64,000 bases of DNA from positions 12,163,704-12,227,703 of the forward strand of contig NC_088304.1 in NCBI RefSeq assembly GCF_032854445.1, in the 5' to 3' direction. The translations under genes were made by a program, and so were the position numbers. The notes beneath the pieces were generated by a model that did no database searches, was not told where the DNA came from, and worked only from the letters and a program-made list of their open reading frames with translations. Within the stretch, counting starts at the first letter, position 1; each line of letters opens with the position of its first letter. Shown piece after piece: positions 13,401 to 20,905 of this stretch. The DNA is from Liolophura sinensis (taxonomy: Eukaryota; Mollusca; Polyplacophora; Chitonida; Chitonidae).

Positions 13401-16400
13401 GTCTCCATACAGGCTTACTAACATGGTCCTGTATTACAGTGTCTCATGTTTCCACACAAGTTTATTGACGTATTGGTGTTTTTCTGTCTGTCTCATGTCT
13501 CTACACACGTTGACTAACTTGGTCGTGTATTACAGTCTGTCTCATGTCTCCACACAGGTTTACTAACGTGGTCGTGTATTACGGTCTGTCTCAGAACGTC
13601 GCCAGTCTCTCAGGAGATCTATACTTGAACTTCTTTCTGCTGTCAGTTGTTGAGATCCCGTCCCTCGCGTTGGCCGTCCTGCTGCTCTACAGGTGAGAAA
13701 AAAAAATGCTCTACCACAAAGATGCACTCGATCTTCTCCCTCAAATTCTTTTTACTGATCGTGGCAATTAAAATAATATACTGTTCACTGTTATTTAGCT
13801 CTGTTCTGAAAGTTTTCCTTATACATACCTTATTGCCGTTGGATAAGAAATTTGCATTTATTAATTTATTCATGTATTTATTTATTTATTTCATTGGTGT
13901 TTTACGCCTTAATTTGCATTTAACTTACACCTGTATCTTTACACGTATTTGTTTTTGAAGTTTGCAATTTTGATTGATACCTTAAGAGGGCATTTGCATT
14001 ATGTTTTCTGATGATTAAATAAAGGTAAGTTTAGAGAGTTTTTTTTCTAGCTATACATTCTTGTGCGTTTTCACAGAAGACGATCAGCCAAAGAACCGCT
14101 TTAATACTTTCCTGCTCTAACCCCTCGTTGCTGAGCACCAAGAGAGGCAGCAGCAAGTACGATTTTTACAGTCTAGGGTATGACCCGTACAGGATTTGAT
14201 CCCGGTTATCCCGAGTTCGATGCGGACACTCTAGCCATTAAACTACTGAAGCTGTCAAGATTATACAATTATATGAATCGAACTCGTTGTTCTATTTGAC
14301 ACAACGACTTCAAGGCATGCTTGTTACCACTGGACCAATGCGGATTGGAGACTTTTGGATTCCCCTGCCTTCGTCGTTTGTGGGGTGCGGGTCCGACAAC
14401 AAGACGTTGACCACGCTTTTTGTGCCGTTTGCACTGTCGTACATTCGTAGAAGACCACAATCTTAAATAAAATTTGCCCAAGGTCGTTTACTCCAACCGT
14501 GGTAATCCGGTTTCATCCATCCATCCATCAAATTAATCGCCATCGTTAACGTGAGAAATCCTTGAGTGTGGCGTTAAACAATATTGAAAATGTTTGAAAT
14601 AAACAACACGCATTCAAATGTTCTTAATTAGCTGTGGTCATTATGCAATTAGGGGCCTCCGTGGCTCAGTTGGTTAGCGATGACCCAGAAGCCTCCCACT
14701 AATGCGGTCGTTGTGAGTTCAAGTCCAGCTCATGATGGCTTCCTCTCGGGCCGTACGTGGGAAGGTCTTCCAGCAACCTGCGGATAGACGTGGATTTCCC
14801 CCGGGCTCTGCCCGGTTTCCTCCCACCGTAATGCTGTCCGCCTTCGTATACGTGAAATATTCTAGAGTATGGCGTAAAACACCAATCAAATAAATAAATC
14901 AGTTTTCAGTTAAACGTCAATCATTCATTTATTCAGCCGGCTATTATTTATGTATTGTAGAAAAGGACGACGATATCCCACCGGTGCTCTATATCTAATC
15001 TGTGGGGTGGCTTGTGTTGCCATACCATTTCTCCCGAAAGACACAGGTATACGCCACATAATCCAACATGTGATAAATTGTTCCAAAGTACGTTAGCTAT
15101 AACCTATGCTGAGATCATATTACTGATTGATTTAATACGGGATTGAAAACACATATTGCTCATTTCACACTTATGTCGAAAGCCGAAGTTTGCAAAGAGA
15201 TTGAGGAATTTTGAAATTTGAAGAAATGCGCTTTTGAACATCTGGTTCAGTTATCAATAGATTTAAACAGAGTGTATCAAAAATTAAGGAATAACTTATT
15301 ATTTTTAATAAAGAGTTTTTGAAAACGTTCTTTATCTATTTTTTGACTATAGTAAATACTGGTCTTAAATGTTAATTTAATATTGATAGTTTTAATAACT
15401 ATATTTTAGCGGACGGCACCGATTTGAGCTGGCTTACTGTTGTCGTAGCCCTGATGGGAAAATTTTCAATAAACGCAGCGTTTACCATGTCATCAGTGTA
15501 CATGGTGGAGTTATTCCCTACTGTGATAAGGTAGGTGCAGTTATTCCCTACTGTGATAAGGTAGGTGAAGTTATTCCCTACTGTGATAAGGTAGGTGCAG
15601 TTATTCCCTACTGTGATAAGGTAGGTGCAGTTATTCCCTACTGTGATAAGGTAGGTGAAGTTATTCTCGGCTGTGATAAGGTAGGTGGAATTATTCCCTA
15701 CTGTGATAAGGTAGGTGGAGTTATTCCCGGTTGTGATAATTGATGAAGTTATTCCCAGCTGTGATAAGGTAGGTGAAGTTATTCCCAGCTGTGATAAGGT
15801 AGGTGGAGTTATTCCCTACTGTGATAAGGTAGGTGGAGTTATTCCCGGTTGTCATAATTGATGAAGTTATTCCCAGCTGTGATAAGGTAGGTGAAGTTAT
15901 TCCCAGCTGTGATAAGGTAGGTGGAGTTATTCCCTACTGTGATAAGGTAGGTGGAGTTATTTGCGGCTGTGATAAGGTAGGTGGAGTTATTCCCGGTTGT
16001 GATAATTGATGGAGTTATTCCCTACTGTGATAAGGTAGGTGAAGTTATTCCCATCTGTGATAAGGTAGGCGGAGTTATTCCCGAGTTTGATAAGGTAGGT
16101 GGAGTTGTTCCCACTCTGACAATGTGGGTAGAATCATTTCCTACGGTAATAATGTGGGTGGAGTTATTTCCGGCTGGGACAGCGTGGTTGGAATCACTCC
16201 TGACTCTGATAATGTGGTTGGAATCACTCCTGACTCTGATAATGTGGTTGGAATCACTCCTGACTCTGATAATGTGGGTGGAATCACTCCTGACTCTGAT
16301 AATGTGGGTGGAATCACTCCTGACTCTGATAATGTGGGTGGAATCATTTCCATCTGTAACGATAATTATTTCAGACTGTGATATTGTGGGTGGAATTATT

Positions 16401-17477
16401 TCCCACTAGTGTGATAATGTGCGTGGAATTATTCCCCACTGTGATGATGGGGTTGAAATCATTCGTGACTATAATAAATATATGGGTGGAATAATTCCCG
16501 GTTGTGGTGATATGGATGGAATTATTCCCGACTGTGATAATTGATTGTGATTATTCCTGACTATGGTAATTTGGGTGGAATTATTTTCGACTATGATGAT
16601 ATGGGTGGACTTATTTCCTACCGTGATAATATGGGTGGGGTCTTTCCCGACTTTGATAAGATAGGTGGAGTTATTCCCAACTGTGATAAGGTAGGTGGAG
16701 TTATTCCCGACAGTGATAAGGTAGGTGGAGTTATTCCCTACTGTGATAAGGTAGGTGGAGTTATTCCAGACTGTGATAAGGTAGGTGGAGTTATTCTCTA
16801 CTGTGATAAGGTGGGTGGAATTATTCCCGACTGTGATAAGTTAGGTGGAGTTATTCCCGACAGTGATAAGGTAGGTGGAGTTATTTCCGACAGTGATAAG
16901 GTAGGTGGAGTTATTTCCGACAGTGATAAGGTGGGTGGAGTTATTTCTGACAGTGATCAGGTAAGCGGAATTAACGCTCCTGACAAGCTTCTGATCCGTG
17001 TGCCATGTGCCCAGTCTTGAAACGACATTTACAAAAACATTATTGTAGAAGTTGAAAGAGCTAGTGTTTAAAGGTACTGACCAGCCAATATATAACACAT
17101 ATGTCATTATTTTTATTTCCAGGGGAACTGGCTTCACCTTCACCAACATATTTGGAAGGGTCGGTGGAGTCTTGTACCCTTACATCCTTTACCTGAATAA
17201 AAAGGAAGAAATCGGTGCAATTCGAGTGTCTCTGCCATACCTGATCTTCGGGGTCATCGCCATAGCAACGGCTGCAGTGGTTCTTCTACTGCCGGAGACA
17301 CGGGATCGGATATTGCCGGAAACTATCGAAGATGTCGAGAGCAAATCGGCATTTTCTAAAATTGTTAAAGAAATGAAGATTAATGTCAGCGAGAAGGATA
17401 AACATGAAAAATCATCAGAAAATGGAATCTGGTCAACTGGAAAGGACAACGAGGCATTTCGGGGAACTGCCCTTTGA
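125..17477 (+). CDS. SLC22-like organic ion transporter (MFS), nine exons
   Basis: A 12-helix major facilitator of the SLC22 (OCT/OAT/OCTN) family, expected to carry organic cations, anions or carnitine-like zwitterions across the plasma membrane. Exons: 125-277, 3031-3219, 5005-5235, 7041-7244, 7887-8117, 13558-13692, 14961-15046, 15410-15530, 17123-17477, about 567 residues, the family's usual size. Seen: N-terminal helix; a long cysteine-containing extracellular loop with N-glycosylation sequons; WDLVC; the MFS signature [51 protein letters not shown]; and [12 protein letters not shown]. Substrate cannot be told. Exons 1-3 and 5-9 join in phase. Exon 4 has an extra T, and its junctions with exons 3 and 5 are out of frame by GT-AG rules, so this is either a recent pseudogene or a sequence with assembly indels. 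An antisense gene lies in intron 5. Confidence 0.82.
1299..1470 (-). repeat. Unclassified interspersed repeat, copy 1
   Basis: A 170-190 bp sequence found five times here: this copy, 6448-6631, 43945-44115, 47380-47492 (partial) and 54040-54190. One end reads gaggcctggtccctttgca, the other ctagagggcgtg. No coding capacity, no tRNA boxes and no clear terminal inverted repeats seen. Confidence 0.6.
1634..1770 (-). mobile_element. tRNA-derived SINE (family 1), truncated
   Basis: Reverse-oriented tail and body: tttatttgattgggcttttacg followed by the conserved ccgcaggttgttgcaagacc block. The tRNA-like head is absent. Confidence 0.6.
2275..2690. repeat. Diverged direct duplication (two ~150-bp copies)
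   Basis: The stretch at 2275-2440 (tttcaactgattttaatcat ... tatttctcag) is repeated in diverged form at 2545-2690. Both end in a similar tatttctcagt-caag block. No gene recognised. Confidence 0.5.
2718..2890 (-). mobile_element. SINE family 1, near-complete body
   Basis: Reverse-oriented copy with cgtactcaagaatatttcac, cttcccacgtacggcc and ctggacttgaactcacagcg, internally deleted. It sits in intron 1, 140 bp upstream of exon 2. Confidence 0.7.
3031..3219 (+). CDS. SLC22-like exon 2 (extracellular loop)
   Basis: Acceptor ttattcaaag at 3021-3030, donor gtcagt at 3220. Codes 63 residues in phase 0 on both sides. Contains two N-I-S and one N-E-T glycosylation sequons, and [10 protein letters not shown] followed by SSVVTE, which runs into WDLVC of exon 3 exactly as in SLC22 proteins. 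The exon is too short to stand out as an open frame and is identified by splice sites and family pattern. Confidence 0.8.
3301..4155 (+). repeat. 43-bp minisatellite in SLC22-like intron 2 (~20 copies)
   Basis: About twenty units of 43 bp, each starting tgtggagtgggaatacctag and ending catataaattga. Two units lack a few bases. The first copies are diverged and the middle ones nearly identical. The unit does not resemble the neighbouring exon. Confidence 0.95.
4343..4436. repeat. (TA)n-(TTA)n compound microsatellite
   Basis: About 45 bases of TA followed directly by about 48 bases of ATT repeats. Confidence 0.95.
4760..4945. mobile_element. Two abutting SINE fragments
   Basis: 4760-4840 is a SINE tail of the type 'gatgtggcgttaagccacaa' with (cattcatt)n. 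4840-4945 is a reverse-oriented family 1 3' half with gtcgtactccaggatattcc and gagcccgggg. They end about 60 bp upstream of exon 3. Confidence 0.6.
5005..5235 (+). CDS. SLC22-like exon 3 (TM2-TM4, MFS motif)
   Basis: Acceptor cctacgtacag ends at 5004. Codes [12 protein letters not shown], helix 2, the cytoplasmic MFS signature [11 protein letters not shown], helix 3 and the start of helix 4 ([10 protein letters not shown]). The best donor is GTA|gtaagt at 5236, phase 0. The exon end and its donor are copied twice more downstream (5382 and 5557). Exon 4 needs one carried base, so the junction is out of frame as read. Confidence 0.8.
5211..5710 (+). repeat. Three tandem copies of the exon 3 end and its donor
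   Basis: Units of roughly 150-175 bp start at 5211, 5358 and 5533, each with ttcatcg then gttcgttgt(a/g) followed by gtaag. Downstream of each donor the units share a G-rich run, a tgtcacgtgag-like block and a caaag-aaaacaaaac block. The first copy is the real exon 3 boundary; the others are intronic. Confidence 0.85.
6448..6631 (+). repeat. Unclassified interspersed repeat, copy 2
   Basis: Best-preserved copy of the family described at 1299: gaggcctggtccctttgcat at the left, gatgacaacacagcattt in the centre, actagagggcgtg at the right. Its left end is preceded by a 70-bp family 1 SINE scrap at 6335. Confidence 0.6.
6680..7010 (+). repeat. Degenerate ~45-bp tandem repeat before exon 4
   Basis: Six or seven diverged units built on ctgtgaacct-tattcccacc-ttctcatgtt. 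The array ends about 30 bp before the exon 4 acceptor and may supply its pyrimidine tract. Confidence 0.5.
7041..7244 (+). CDS. SLC22-like exon 4, frameshifted
   Basis: Acceptor ttctctccag ends at 7040; donor GAG|gtaggt at 7245. Codes [14 protein letters not shown] then, after a shift of frame, [16 protein letters not shown] through [13 protein letters not shown], matching helices 4-6 of SLC22. The shift is one extra T in the T6 run at 7077-7082. With five Ts the family sequence reads straight through. Neither edge keeps phase with exon 3 or 5. Confidence 0.75.
7375..7570 (-). mobile_element. SINE family 1, near full length
   Basis: Reverse-oriented copy from the ccactcaaaaatatttcact tail to the ggcttcggaggcc tRNA-like head. 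Diverged; in intron 4. Confidence 0.7.
7887..8117 (+). CDS. SLC22-like exon 5 (PES motif, cytoplasmic loop)
   Basis: Acceptor caatag ends at 7886. Codes [20 protein letters not shown], a variant of the SLC22 PESPRWL motif with Pro in place of Arg, then the large cytoplasmic loop to helix 7 (FTFCGSLFW). Donor TTCTG|gtaagt at 8118 leaves phase 2, completed as Trp by exon 6. One extra G at the exon start breaks the join to exon 4. Confidence 0.8.
8235..8420 (+). mobile_element. Possible tRNA-derived SINE (family 3)
   Basis: A B-box-like gttcaaaccc follows aggctttgatcgttaaagtc, an arrangement similar to the SINE at 20655. Weak and diverged. In intron 5. Confidence 0.3.
9673..9678 (-). promoter_or_regulatory. 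Poly(A) signal overlapping the stop codon
   Basis: On the minus strand the last codons are TGT CAA TAA followed by A, so AATAAA spans the last sense codon and the stop of the 526-residue gene. It is a perfect hexamer. A second minus-strand candidate was not picked out nearby. Confidence 0.45.
9675..11255 (-). CDS. Nested gene, 526-residue protein of unknown function
   Basis: Intact single-exon coding region. Chosen start is the ATG at 11255 ([19 protein letters not shown]), because a splice acceptor (ccctcccag) precedes the leader exon at 11319 and the inverted copy at 21399 begins at the same residue. The protein is hydrophilic and serine-rich with acidic clusters at the N-terminus ([19 protein letters not shown]), a conserved middle block ([16 protein letters not shown] and [11 protein letters not shown]), a basic stretch (KGRRKNRRN) and a basic amphipathic C-terminus ([16 protein letters not shown]). 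No signal peptide or membrane helix is seen and I do not recognise a family. The basic patch could be nuclear targeting; that is inference. A 5' non-coding exon ends at donor aataag|gtaagt (12219), giving an 899-bp intron. It lies antisense in intron 5 of the transporter. Confidence 0.7.
   Translation of the reverse strand: MDDDIWADFDSAIELGQMLRKEDKQKELNTACFTHRFRQNDNDSVDICFTQRSHPSDDESVDTDINELCMDSSSDLVSDKSCFTPNEDIKNSNAQNLSGTIPRPTNILPKITPVRKHDHETTDITDSGVGIESTKKGIISETQSPKAFQTSNTATSEEMSTSNYQKSIGLPKTDLEVEFKANRIQEKSYDLKRSNGKLNCGPNGSTEEYLVFEAQSKMDAYSLRRHFANTQLRLLQTDSTPNTPANTPDIDNSLILKSHMDNNSICSLQDSGCDPGGGLYSSTKRDGRLIKRDLHYLLNTKDRMSFCPDPENKPIFGIASGWQQSDSDVLPRWNAPGAISMGTDERTISKDLLLASLDSSSSESDLDRTECNKNDSSSAEDISELQKLTISPSIDTFDLTQVTNDTLDKEYAGKKKRTSVITMKSKDICSIGNHGDERKGCRRISNQRKGRRKNRRNVINVRPINAPEAQFSESEILKPNTETTVPNAATQSNHTEHGLHRRVWSTVSRVGKGVRSVVRMCMGRCQ
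11780..11965 (+). mobile_element. SINE family 1, 3' three-quarters
   Basis: Forward copy: cgcacgtgggaaggtctggc, gggctctgtccggtttcctc, aaatattcttgagtacggcg and a (aaat)n tail. In the nested gene's 5' intron, opposite to it. Confidence 0.75.
12219..12340 (-). promoter_or_regulatory. 5' non-coding exon of the nested gene
   Basis: Ends at aataag|gtaagt on the minus strand (donor 12218). The sequence ttgtcttcatgataa...tcgtgatat...actttgc is shared, inverted, with 20430-20527 upstream of the second copy. Conservation across a long-diverged duplicate supports a transcribed leader. Its 5' limit is not certain. Confidence 0.5.
12333..12435 (-). promoter_or_regulatory. CRE and RFX X-box-like promoter of the nested gene
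   Basis: Two perfect palindromic CREs (TGACGTCA) at 12347-12354 and 12428-12435. Directly beside the first, 12333-12345 reads on the minus strand GTTACTAGGGAAC, an RFX X-box-type inverted repeat. The CRE next to an X-box half-site is kept in the inverted duplicate (20384-20405). CREB/ATF and RFX binding is inferred from motif only. Confidence 0.5.
12830..13600 (+). repeat. 47-49 bp minisatellite made from the exon 6 acceptor
   Basis: About fifteen tandem units. Each holds the 3' splice site tgtctccacacag followed by the first ~36 bases of exon 6 (gtttactaac... tattacggtctgtctca). The last unit runs into the true exon 6. Unit length is not a multiple of three, so reading through shifts frame at every unit. 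Some units carry a diverged 47-bp version. Confidence 0.95.
13558..13692 (+). CDS. SLC22-like exon 6 (TM7-TM8)
   Basis: Starts at the last of many identical acceptors (ctccacacag, ending 13557). Codes [23 protein letters not shown] and [15 protein letters not shown], the helix 7-8 region. Phase joins exon 5 and exon 7 exactly. Ends TACAG|gtgaga. The first 36 bases or so of this exon plus its acceptor form the unit of the upstream 49-bp minisatellite. Confidence 0.85.
14085..14250 (-). mobile_element. SINE family 2, partial
   Basis: Reverse of the block found forward at 36600-36740 and reverse at 51885-52060: ctaacccctcgttgctgagc, a small inverted repeat near gaggcagcagcaag, then a tRNA-like B box in ggatttgatcccgg. 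In intron 6. Confidence 0.55.
14490..14600 (+). mobile_element. SINE tail with (ccat)n
   Basis: Reads accgtggtaatccggtttca then (tccatcca)n and gagtgtggcgttaaacaat, the 3' end style of mollusc-type tRNA SINEs. No head seen. Confidence 0.45.
14652..14899 (+). mobile_element. SINE family 1, full-length reference copy
   Basis: Complete forward copy: tRNA-like head with A box (gtggctcagttggttagcg) and B box (gagttcaagtcc), a conserved body (tgggaaggtcttccagcaac, gggctctgcccggtttcctc), then tattctagagtatggcgtaa and an (aaat)n tail. It is pol III-type and non-autonomous. Ends 60 bp upstream of exon 7. Confidence 0.85.
14961..15046 (+). CDS. SLC22-like exon 7 (TM9)
   Basis: Acceptor tgtattgtag ends at 14960, donor ACAG|gtatac at 15047. 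Codes [15 protein letters not shown] and the helix ending AIPFLPKDT; the GRR-P pattern is the second MFS cytoplasmic motif. Phases fit exons 6 and 8. Confidence 0.8.
15410..15530 (+). CDS. SLC22-like exon 8 (TM10)
   Basis: Acceptor atattttag ends at 15409. Codes [18 protein letters not shown] and [14 protein letters not shown], the conserved E-(L/V)-(F/Y)-P-T-x-x-R motif. Donor ATAAG|gtaggt at 15531. Its last 26 bases and donor seed the 30-bp array that follows. Confidence 0.85.
15505..16962 (+). repeat. 30-bp minisatellite made from the exon 8 donor (~48 copies)
   Basis: Units are exactly 30 bp: donor and linker gtaggtggag then ttattccctactgtgataag, which is the last 20 bases of exon 8. The first unit is the coding exon itself; the next follow without a break. 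More than twenty units keep an intact AAG|GTAGGT donor. A diverged block (about 16100-16540) uses a gtgggtgg version. Since 30 is divisible by three, long artificial open frames run through the array. Confidence 0.95.
17123..17477 (+). CDS. SLC22-like exon 9 (TM11-TM12, C-tail, stop)
   Basis: Acceptor tttatttccag ends at 17122 and completes the Arg of VIR, giving [18 protein letters not shown]. Contains [11 protein letters not shown], helix 12, the PET...LPET signature and a charged 50-residue cytoplasmic tail ending GTAL. A SINE follows within 20 bp of the stop, so the 3' UTR is built from repeats. Confidence 0.85.
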
Positions 17478-17494
17478 TTTATTTTGATTTATTT

Positions 17495-17630
17495 TTTTCA
17501 GTGGAGTTTTGCGCCGTACACTCAAGAATATTTCACTTATATGACGATTGTCAGCGTCGTGGTGTCAGAAAACCGGAAAGAGCCCATGACCATCCGCAGG
17601 TTGCTGCAAACATTCCGAAGTACGGTGTTT
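17495..17630 (-). mobile_element. SINE family 1, partial, in the transporter 3' UTR
   Basis: Reverse copy with gcgccgtacactcaagaata and gaccatccgcaggttgctgc. Begins 18 bp after the transporter stop codon. Confidence 0.7.
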
Positions 17631-17754
17631 GTGCATATAGGCCTACACCATTACAAAGGGTGATATTGACACGGACGTTAAAATTAGGTTGATCATGAAA
17701 TCATAGCCGATTCATTCTAATTAGTAGTCATATTCATTAGAACAGATGTGGAGC

Positions 17755-17955
17755 TGCGAGTTCAAGTCCAGCTCATGCTGGCTTTCTCTGCGGCTGTACG
17801 TGGGAAGATCTGTCAGCAGTTTGCATATAGTCGTGGGTATTCTTCGCGTTCTGCCCGGATTCCTCACACCATAATTGCTGACCGCTATGGTATAAGTGAA
17901 ATATTCTTGAATAGGGCTTAAAACACCAATCGAAATAATCAATAAATAAATGGTA
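17755..17955 (+). mobile_element. SINE family 1, lacking the A box
   Basis: Forward copy from B box (gagttcaagtccagctcatg) to the aaaacaccaatcgaaata tail. Confidence 0.75.
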
Positions 17956-18299
17956 CAGAGGTCATGGTATAGAGGTCGTCCTCTGTCCTACATCCACCAA
18001 CGAATTTGCTATGTCACTCTGTTTAACAATACTGCTTTCTTGTGGAAACATGTCTTTCTTGTGTATATGCCTAATAAAGCACACGAATTATTATTTTTTT
18101 TTAAATCTATTGCAAAGACTGGAAAAACTATTCTCATGGTCCTCTCATGGTAGCGTATTTGCACGATACTTTTTGTGTGTGTTTTTACAATGTAGTTTTA
18201 TCTGTCGCGAACTAATTACAACAAAATAATGTTTGCATGCAATTTATACAGCGTATAACGGTATGTATGAATAATATGAATAATATGTAAGTAACTGGA

Positions 18300-18985
18300 A
18301 AAAATTAGGGTACACGTGTACGAAATGGCGAAGATAGGAATAATATCACTGGAAAGAAGTAGGATATACATGTACGAAAAGGCGAAGATATCAATAATGG
18401 CACTGGGAAGAAACAGGGTACACATGTACGAAAAGGCGAAGATGTGAATACTGACACTTGAAAGAATCATGGTATACATGTACGAAAAGGCAAGGACATG
18501 AATAAAGGCACTGGAAAAAATCAGGGTACACATGTACGAAAAGGCGAAGATGTGAATAATGGCATTGGAAAGAATCATGGTACACATGTACGAAAATGCA
18601 AGGGCATGAATAATGGCGCTGGAAAAAATCAGGGTACACATGTACGAAAAGGCGAAGATGTGAATTATGGCACTGGAAAAAATCAGGGTACACATGTACG
18701 AAAAGGCGAAGATGTGAATAATGGCACTGGAAAGAATCAGGGTTAACATGTACGAAAAGGCGAAGATGTGAATAATGGCATTGGAAAGAGTCAAGGTGTA
18801 CGTGTACAAAAAGGCGAAGATATGAATAATGGCACTGGAAAGAATCAAGGTGTACATGTACAAAAAGGCGAAGATATGAATAATGGCACTGGAAAGAAAA
18901 CAGAGTATACATGTACGAAAAGGCGAGGATGTGAAGTATGGCACTGGAAAGAATCAATTTACACATGTACGAAAAGGCGAAGAGA
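18300..18985 (+). repeat. 54-bp minisatellite (~12 copies)
   Basis: Units of 54 bp: gtacgaaaaggcgaagatgt, gaataatggcactggaaaga, atcagggtacacat. Because 54 is divisible by three, both strands have long open frames through it, one of 242 codons on the minus strand. No splice sites or flanking coding sequence support translation. Confidence 0.95.
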
Positions 18986-20330
18986 AGAGAATCGATGGTA
19001 TTTAGTAATTGATTTAATGTCATTGTTTAACATCGAAATCCAGAATATTTCACTTAAATACAACCGAGTTTACGGATGGAGAAAGCGATCTGCCTGGCCC
19101 TGTGATCACAAAGCGATTTTAGACTTTTAGTGAAAGTTCCAGTCATTAAATCTCGTGTGCTCCTGTCCGTTATTTCAGCTGAAATTTCCACAGTAACTTA
19201 CCCAGAATTAACGTAGTAATGCAATGTTTAGACCTTGTTACTTCTGAAATATCTATTTTAACGTGATTTGTAATTTTGACTTAAGTCTCAGATCGCTTCC
19301 TAATCCCGGGGCAGAGGTATAAAACAATTTGCCTGCGATAAGTAACTGACGTCAAGTTTCCCACATGCGACAAACAACATTTTAACCGCAGGCTGACTTC
19401 CGTATGCTTGTCATGCACTGTCGGTGGAAGCGAATGGAAGATAACTGTTTGAAGCTGGGCCTGTATTTATGAAGGTTCCTAAGATTCAAATAAGAATTTA
19501 TACTTAGGTGTGGAAGTTACTCTTAGCTAAAAAAATATTTAGAAATGCATTCATAACATTTTTTAACACGATTCTTAGCGAAGAAAATACTTCAAAGTTC
19601 AATTTTTCTTAAGCGCGTGTCCTGTAGAAACGAGAGAGCTCTCTAATAATAAAGACATTTTTGGTACATTATAATATCACTTGAGTAGCAGATGACATTT
19701 CGATGCAAACTCAACCTGATATAGAGGAAAAAATGCAGAGAAAGATGAACTGGTCAAACGACGAGTGTTTGAGCCTCGCCAATTACATGGCACAATACAA
19801 ATACATATTGAGGGGCAAGATTTTTTTAGCGTTAAGAAATGCTTAAGTATCTTTATGAATACGGACTTCGAGCCATTGTTATGTCATAAGTGTATTCTGG
19901 CGCAACGTCGACATTACTGCAATGTATCAGTGTCTATTGTAATGTAGTATTGTCTGTAACGTCATGATGATGAGCTGGGAATGACTAATTGACGTCGATG
20001 AAATTTTTATTTTTGACATAACATTGACCCGAAGTCACACTAGCACTACTTCCAAAATTCCAAAATTATGCTGTCTTTACATTGTGACATCATGACGTCT
20101 GTGTAGGAATGGGCGGCCGTTTTCTTGACGGTTTGGACACATCTATTAAACGTTATCCACCCAAAGTCTGAATATTCATGAATTCATGAATTTTTTAACC
20201 TAATTCGTTTTCAAGCACTCACAATTTAATCCTATATCTACTTTAGTAATTCAAGATAATCATAAACGTGTGTAACGTCATTACAATAATGTATCATCAT
20301 GTTTTCTCATTGTTTTTGTGAAGTAACTGT
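18986..20330. other. Intergenic, nothing recognised
   Basis: No gene-like splice pattern or repeat family seen. AT-rich, with one imperfect CRE-like tcatgacgtctg near 20092 ahead of the pseudogene promoter. Confidence 0.5.
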
Positions 20331-20383
20331 CAATGTGGCGGAAACTAAAAATGACATCACAACTGTCACTGACGTTAGCTTTG

Positions 20384-20405
20384 TGACGTCATGTTACCTG
20401 GATAC
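20384..20405 (+). promoter_or_regulatory. Pseudogene copy of the CRE/X-box promoter
   Basis: TGACGTCA at 20384-20391 followed at once by gttacctggatac, the counterpart of the X-box beside the intact gene. The flanking tgggtgattgtt and ttgtcttcatgataa blocks also align with the inverted intact copy. Confidence 0.5.
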
Positions 20406-20654
20406 GTCACCTGGGTGATTGTTCCATGGTTGACATCTCTGTTGTCTTCATGATAACACGACGTTGACGTTTATCAAACCAAGAGGAATTTCCTCGTGAT
20501 ATTAAACCTAAGGACTTTGCTAATAAGGCAAGTTCTATTGGTTTATATATTGTTAGCATATCATATTTTTATCTCATCGAAGTAACTGTCCAGAAACCGG
20601 AAAAAATCCACAGGTTTTGATAAAGTACTGCAGTTATCTCTAGACGTACTTTAT

Positions 20655-20905
20655 CACTGACTCAGGTGGTTAAAGCGCTTGCTTGATGCGACTGTCCTAC
20701 CTTAAACAAATGACACCCTGAGTTCGATTCCGGCTCTCGTTGCCTCGGCTGCGGTTTTAATTGAAAAAGTTTGTAAATGGCGGAAGCACACTATGGACTC
20801 TCCGGTTTTCGCCACTCATAAACCTGACCGCCATGATTTAAGTAAAGATTTTGGAGTATGACAATAGACGCCAAGAAAATATACAGATAAATAAATATTT
20901 TCAAT
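20655..20905 (+). mobile_element. tRNA-derived SINE, family 3
   Basis: tRNA-like head with A box in gactcaggtggttaaagcgc and B box in gagttcgattccggc, then caccgacc-like body (cataaacctgaccgccatga) and an (aaat)n tail. In the pseudogene's 5' intron. Confidence 0.6.

Noticed and set aside
14652-14725. tRNA-like sequence (A and B boxes)
   Set aside because: Head of a SINE followed by its body and tail; it does not fold as a full cloverleaf. The same applies to 36556 and 20655.
16541-17020. A 159-codon forward frame of repeated [10 protein letters not shown] words
   Set aside because: Produced by the 30-bp period of the exon 8-donor satellite; no start context, and it lies in the intron between exons 8 and 9.
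18216-18944. A 242-codon minus-strand frame with membrane-like hydrophobic repeats
   Set aside because: By-product of the 54-bp minisatellite; the opposite strand is open too, and no splice or promoter signal was found.
12830-18985. Regular direct repeats resembling CRISPR arrays
   Set aside because: Units abut without variable spacers, contain splice sites and lie in animal introns; no cas genes.
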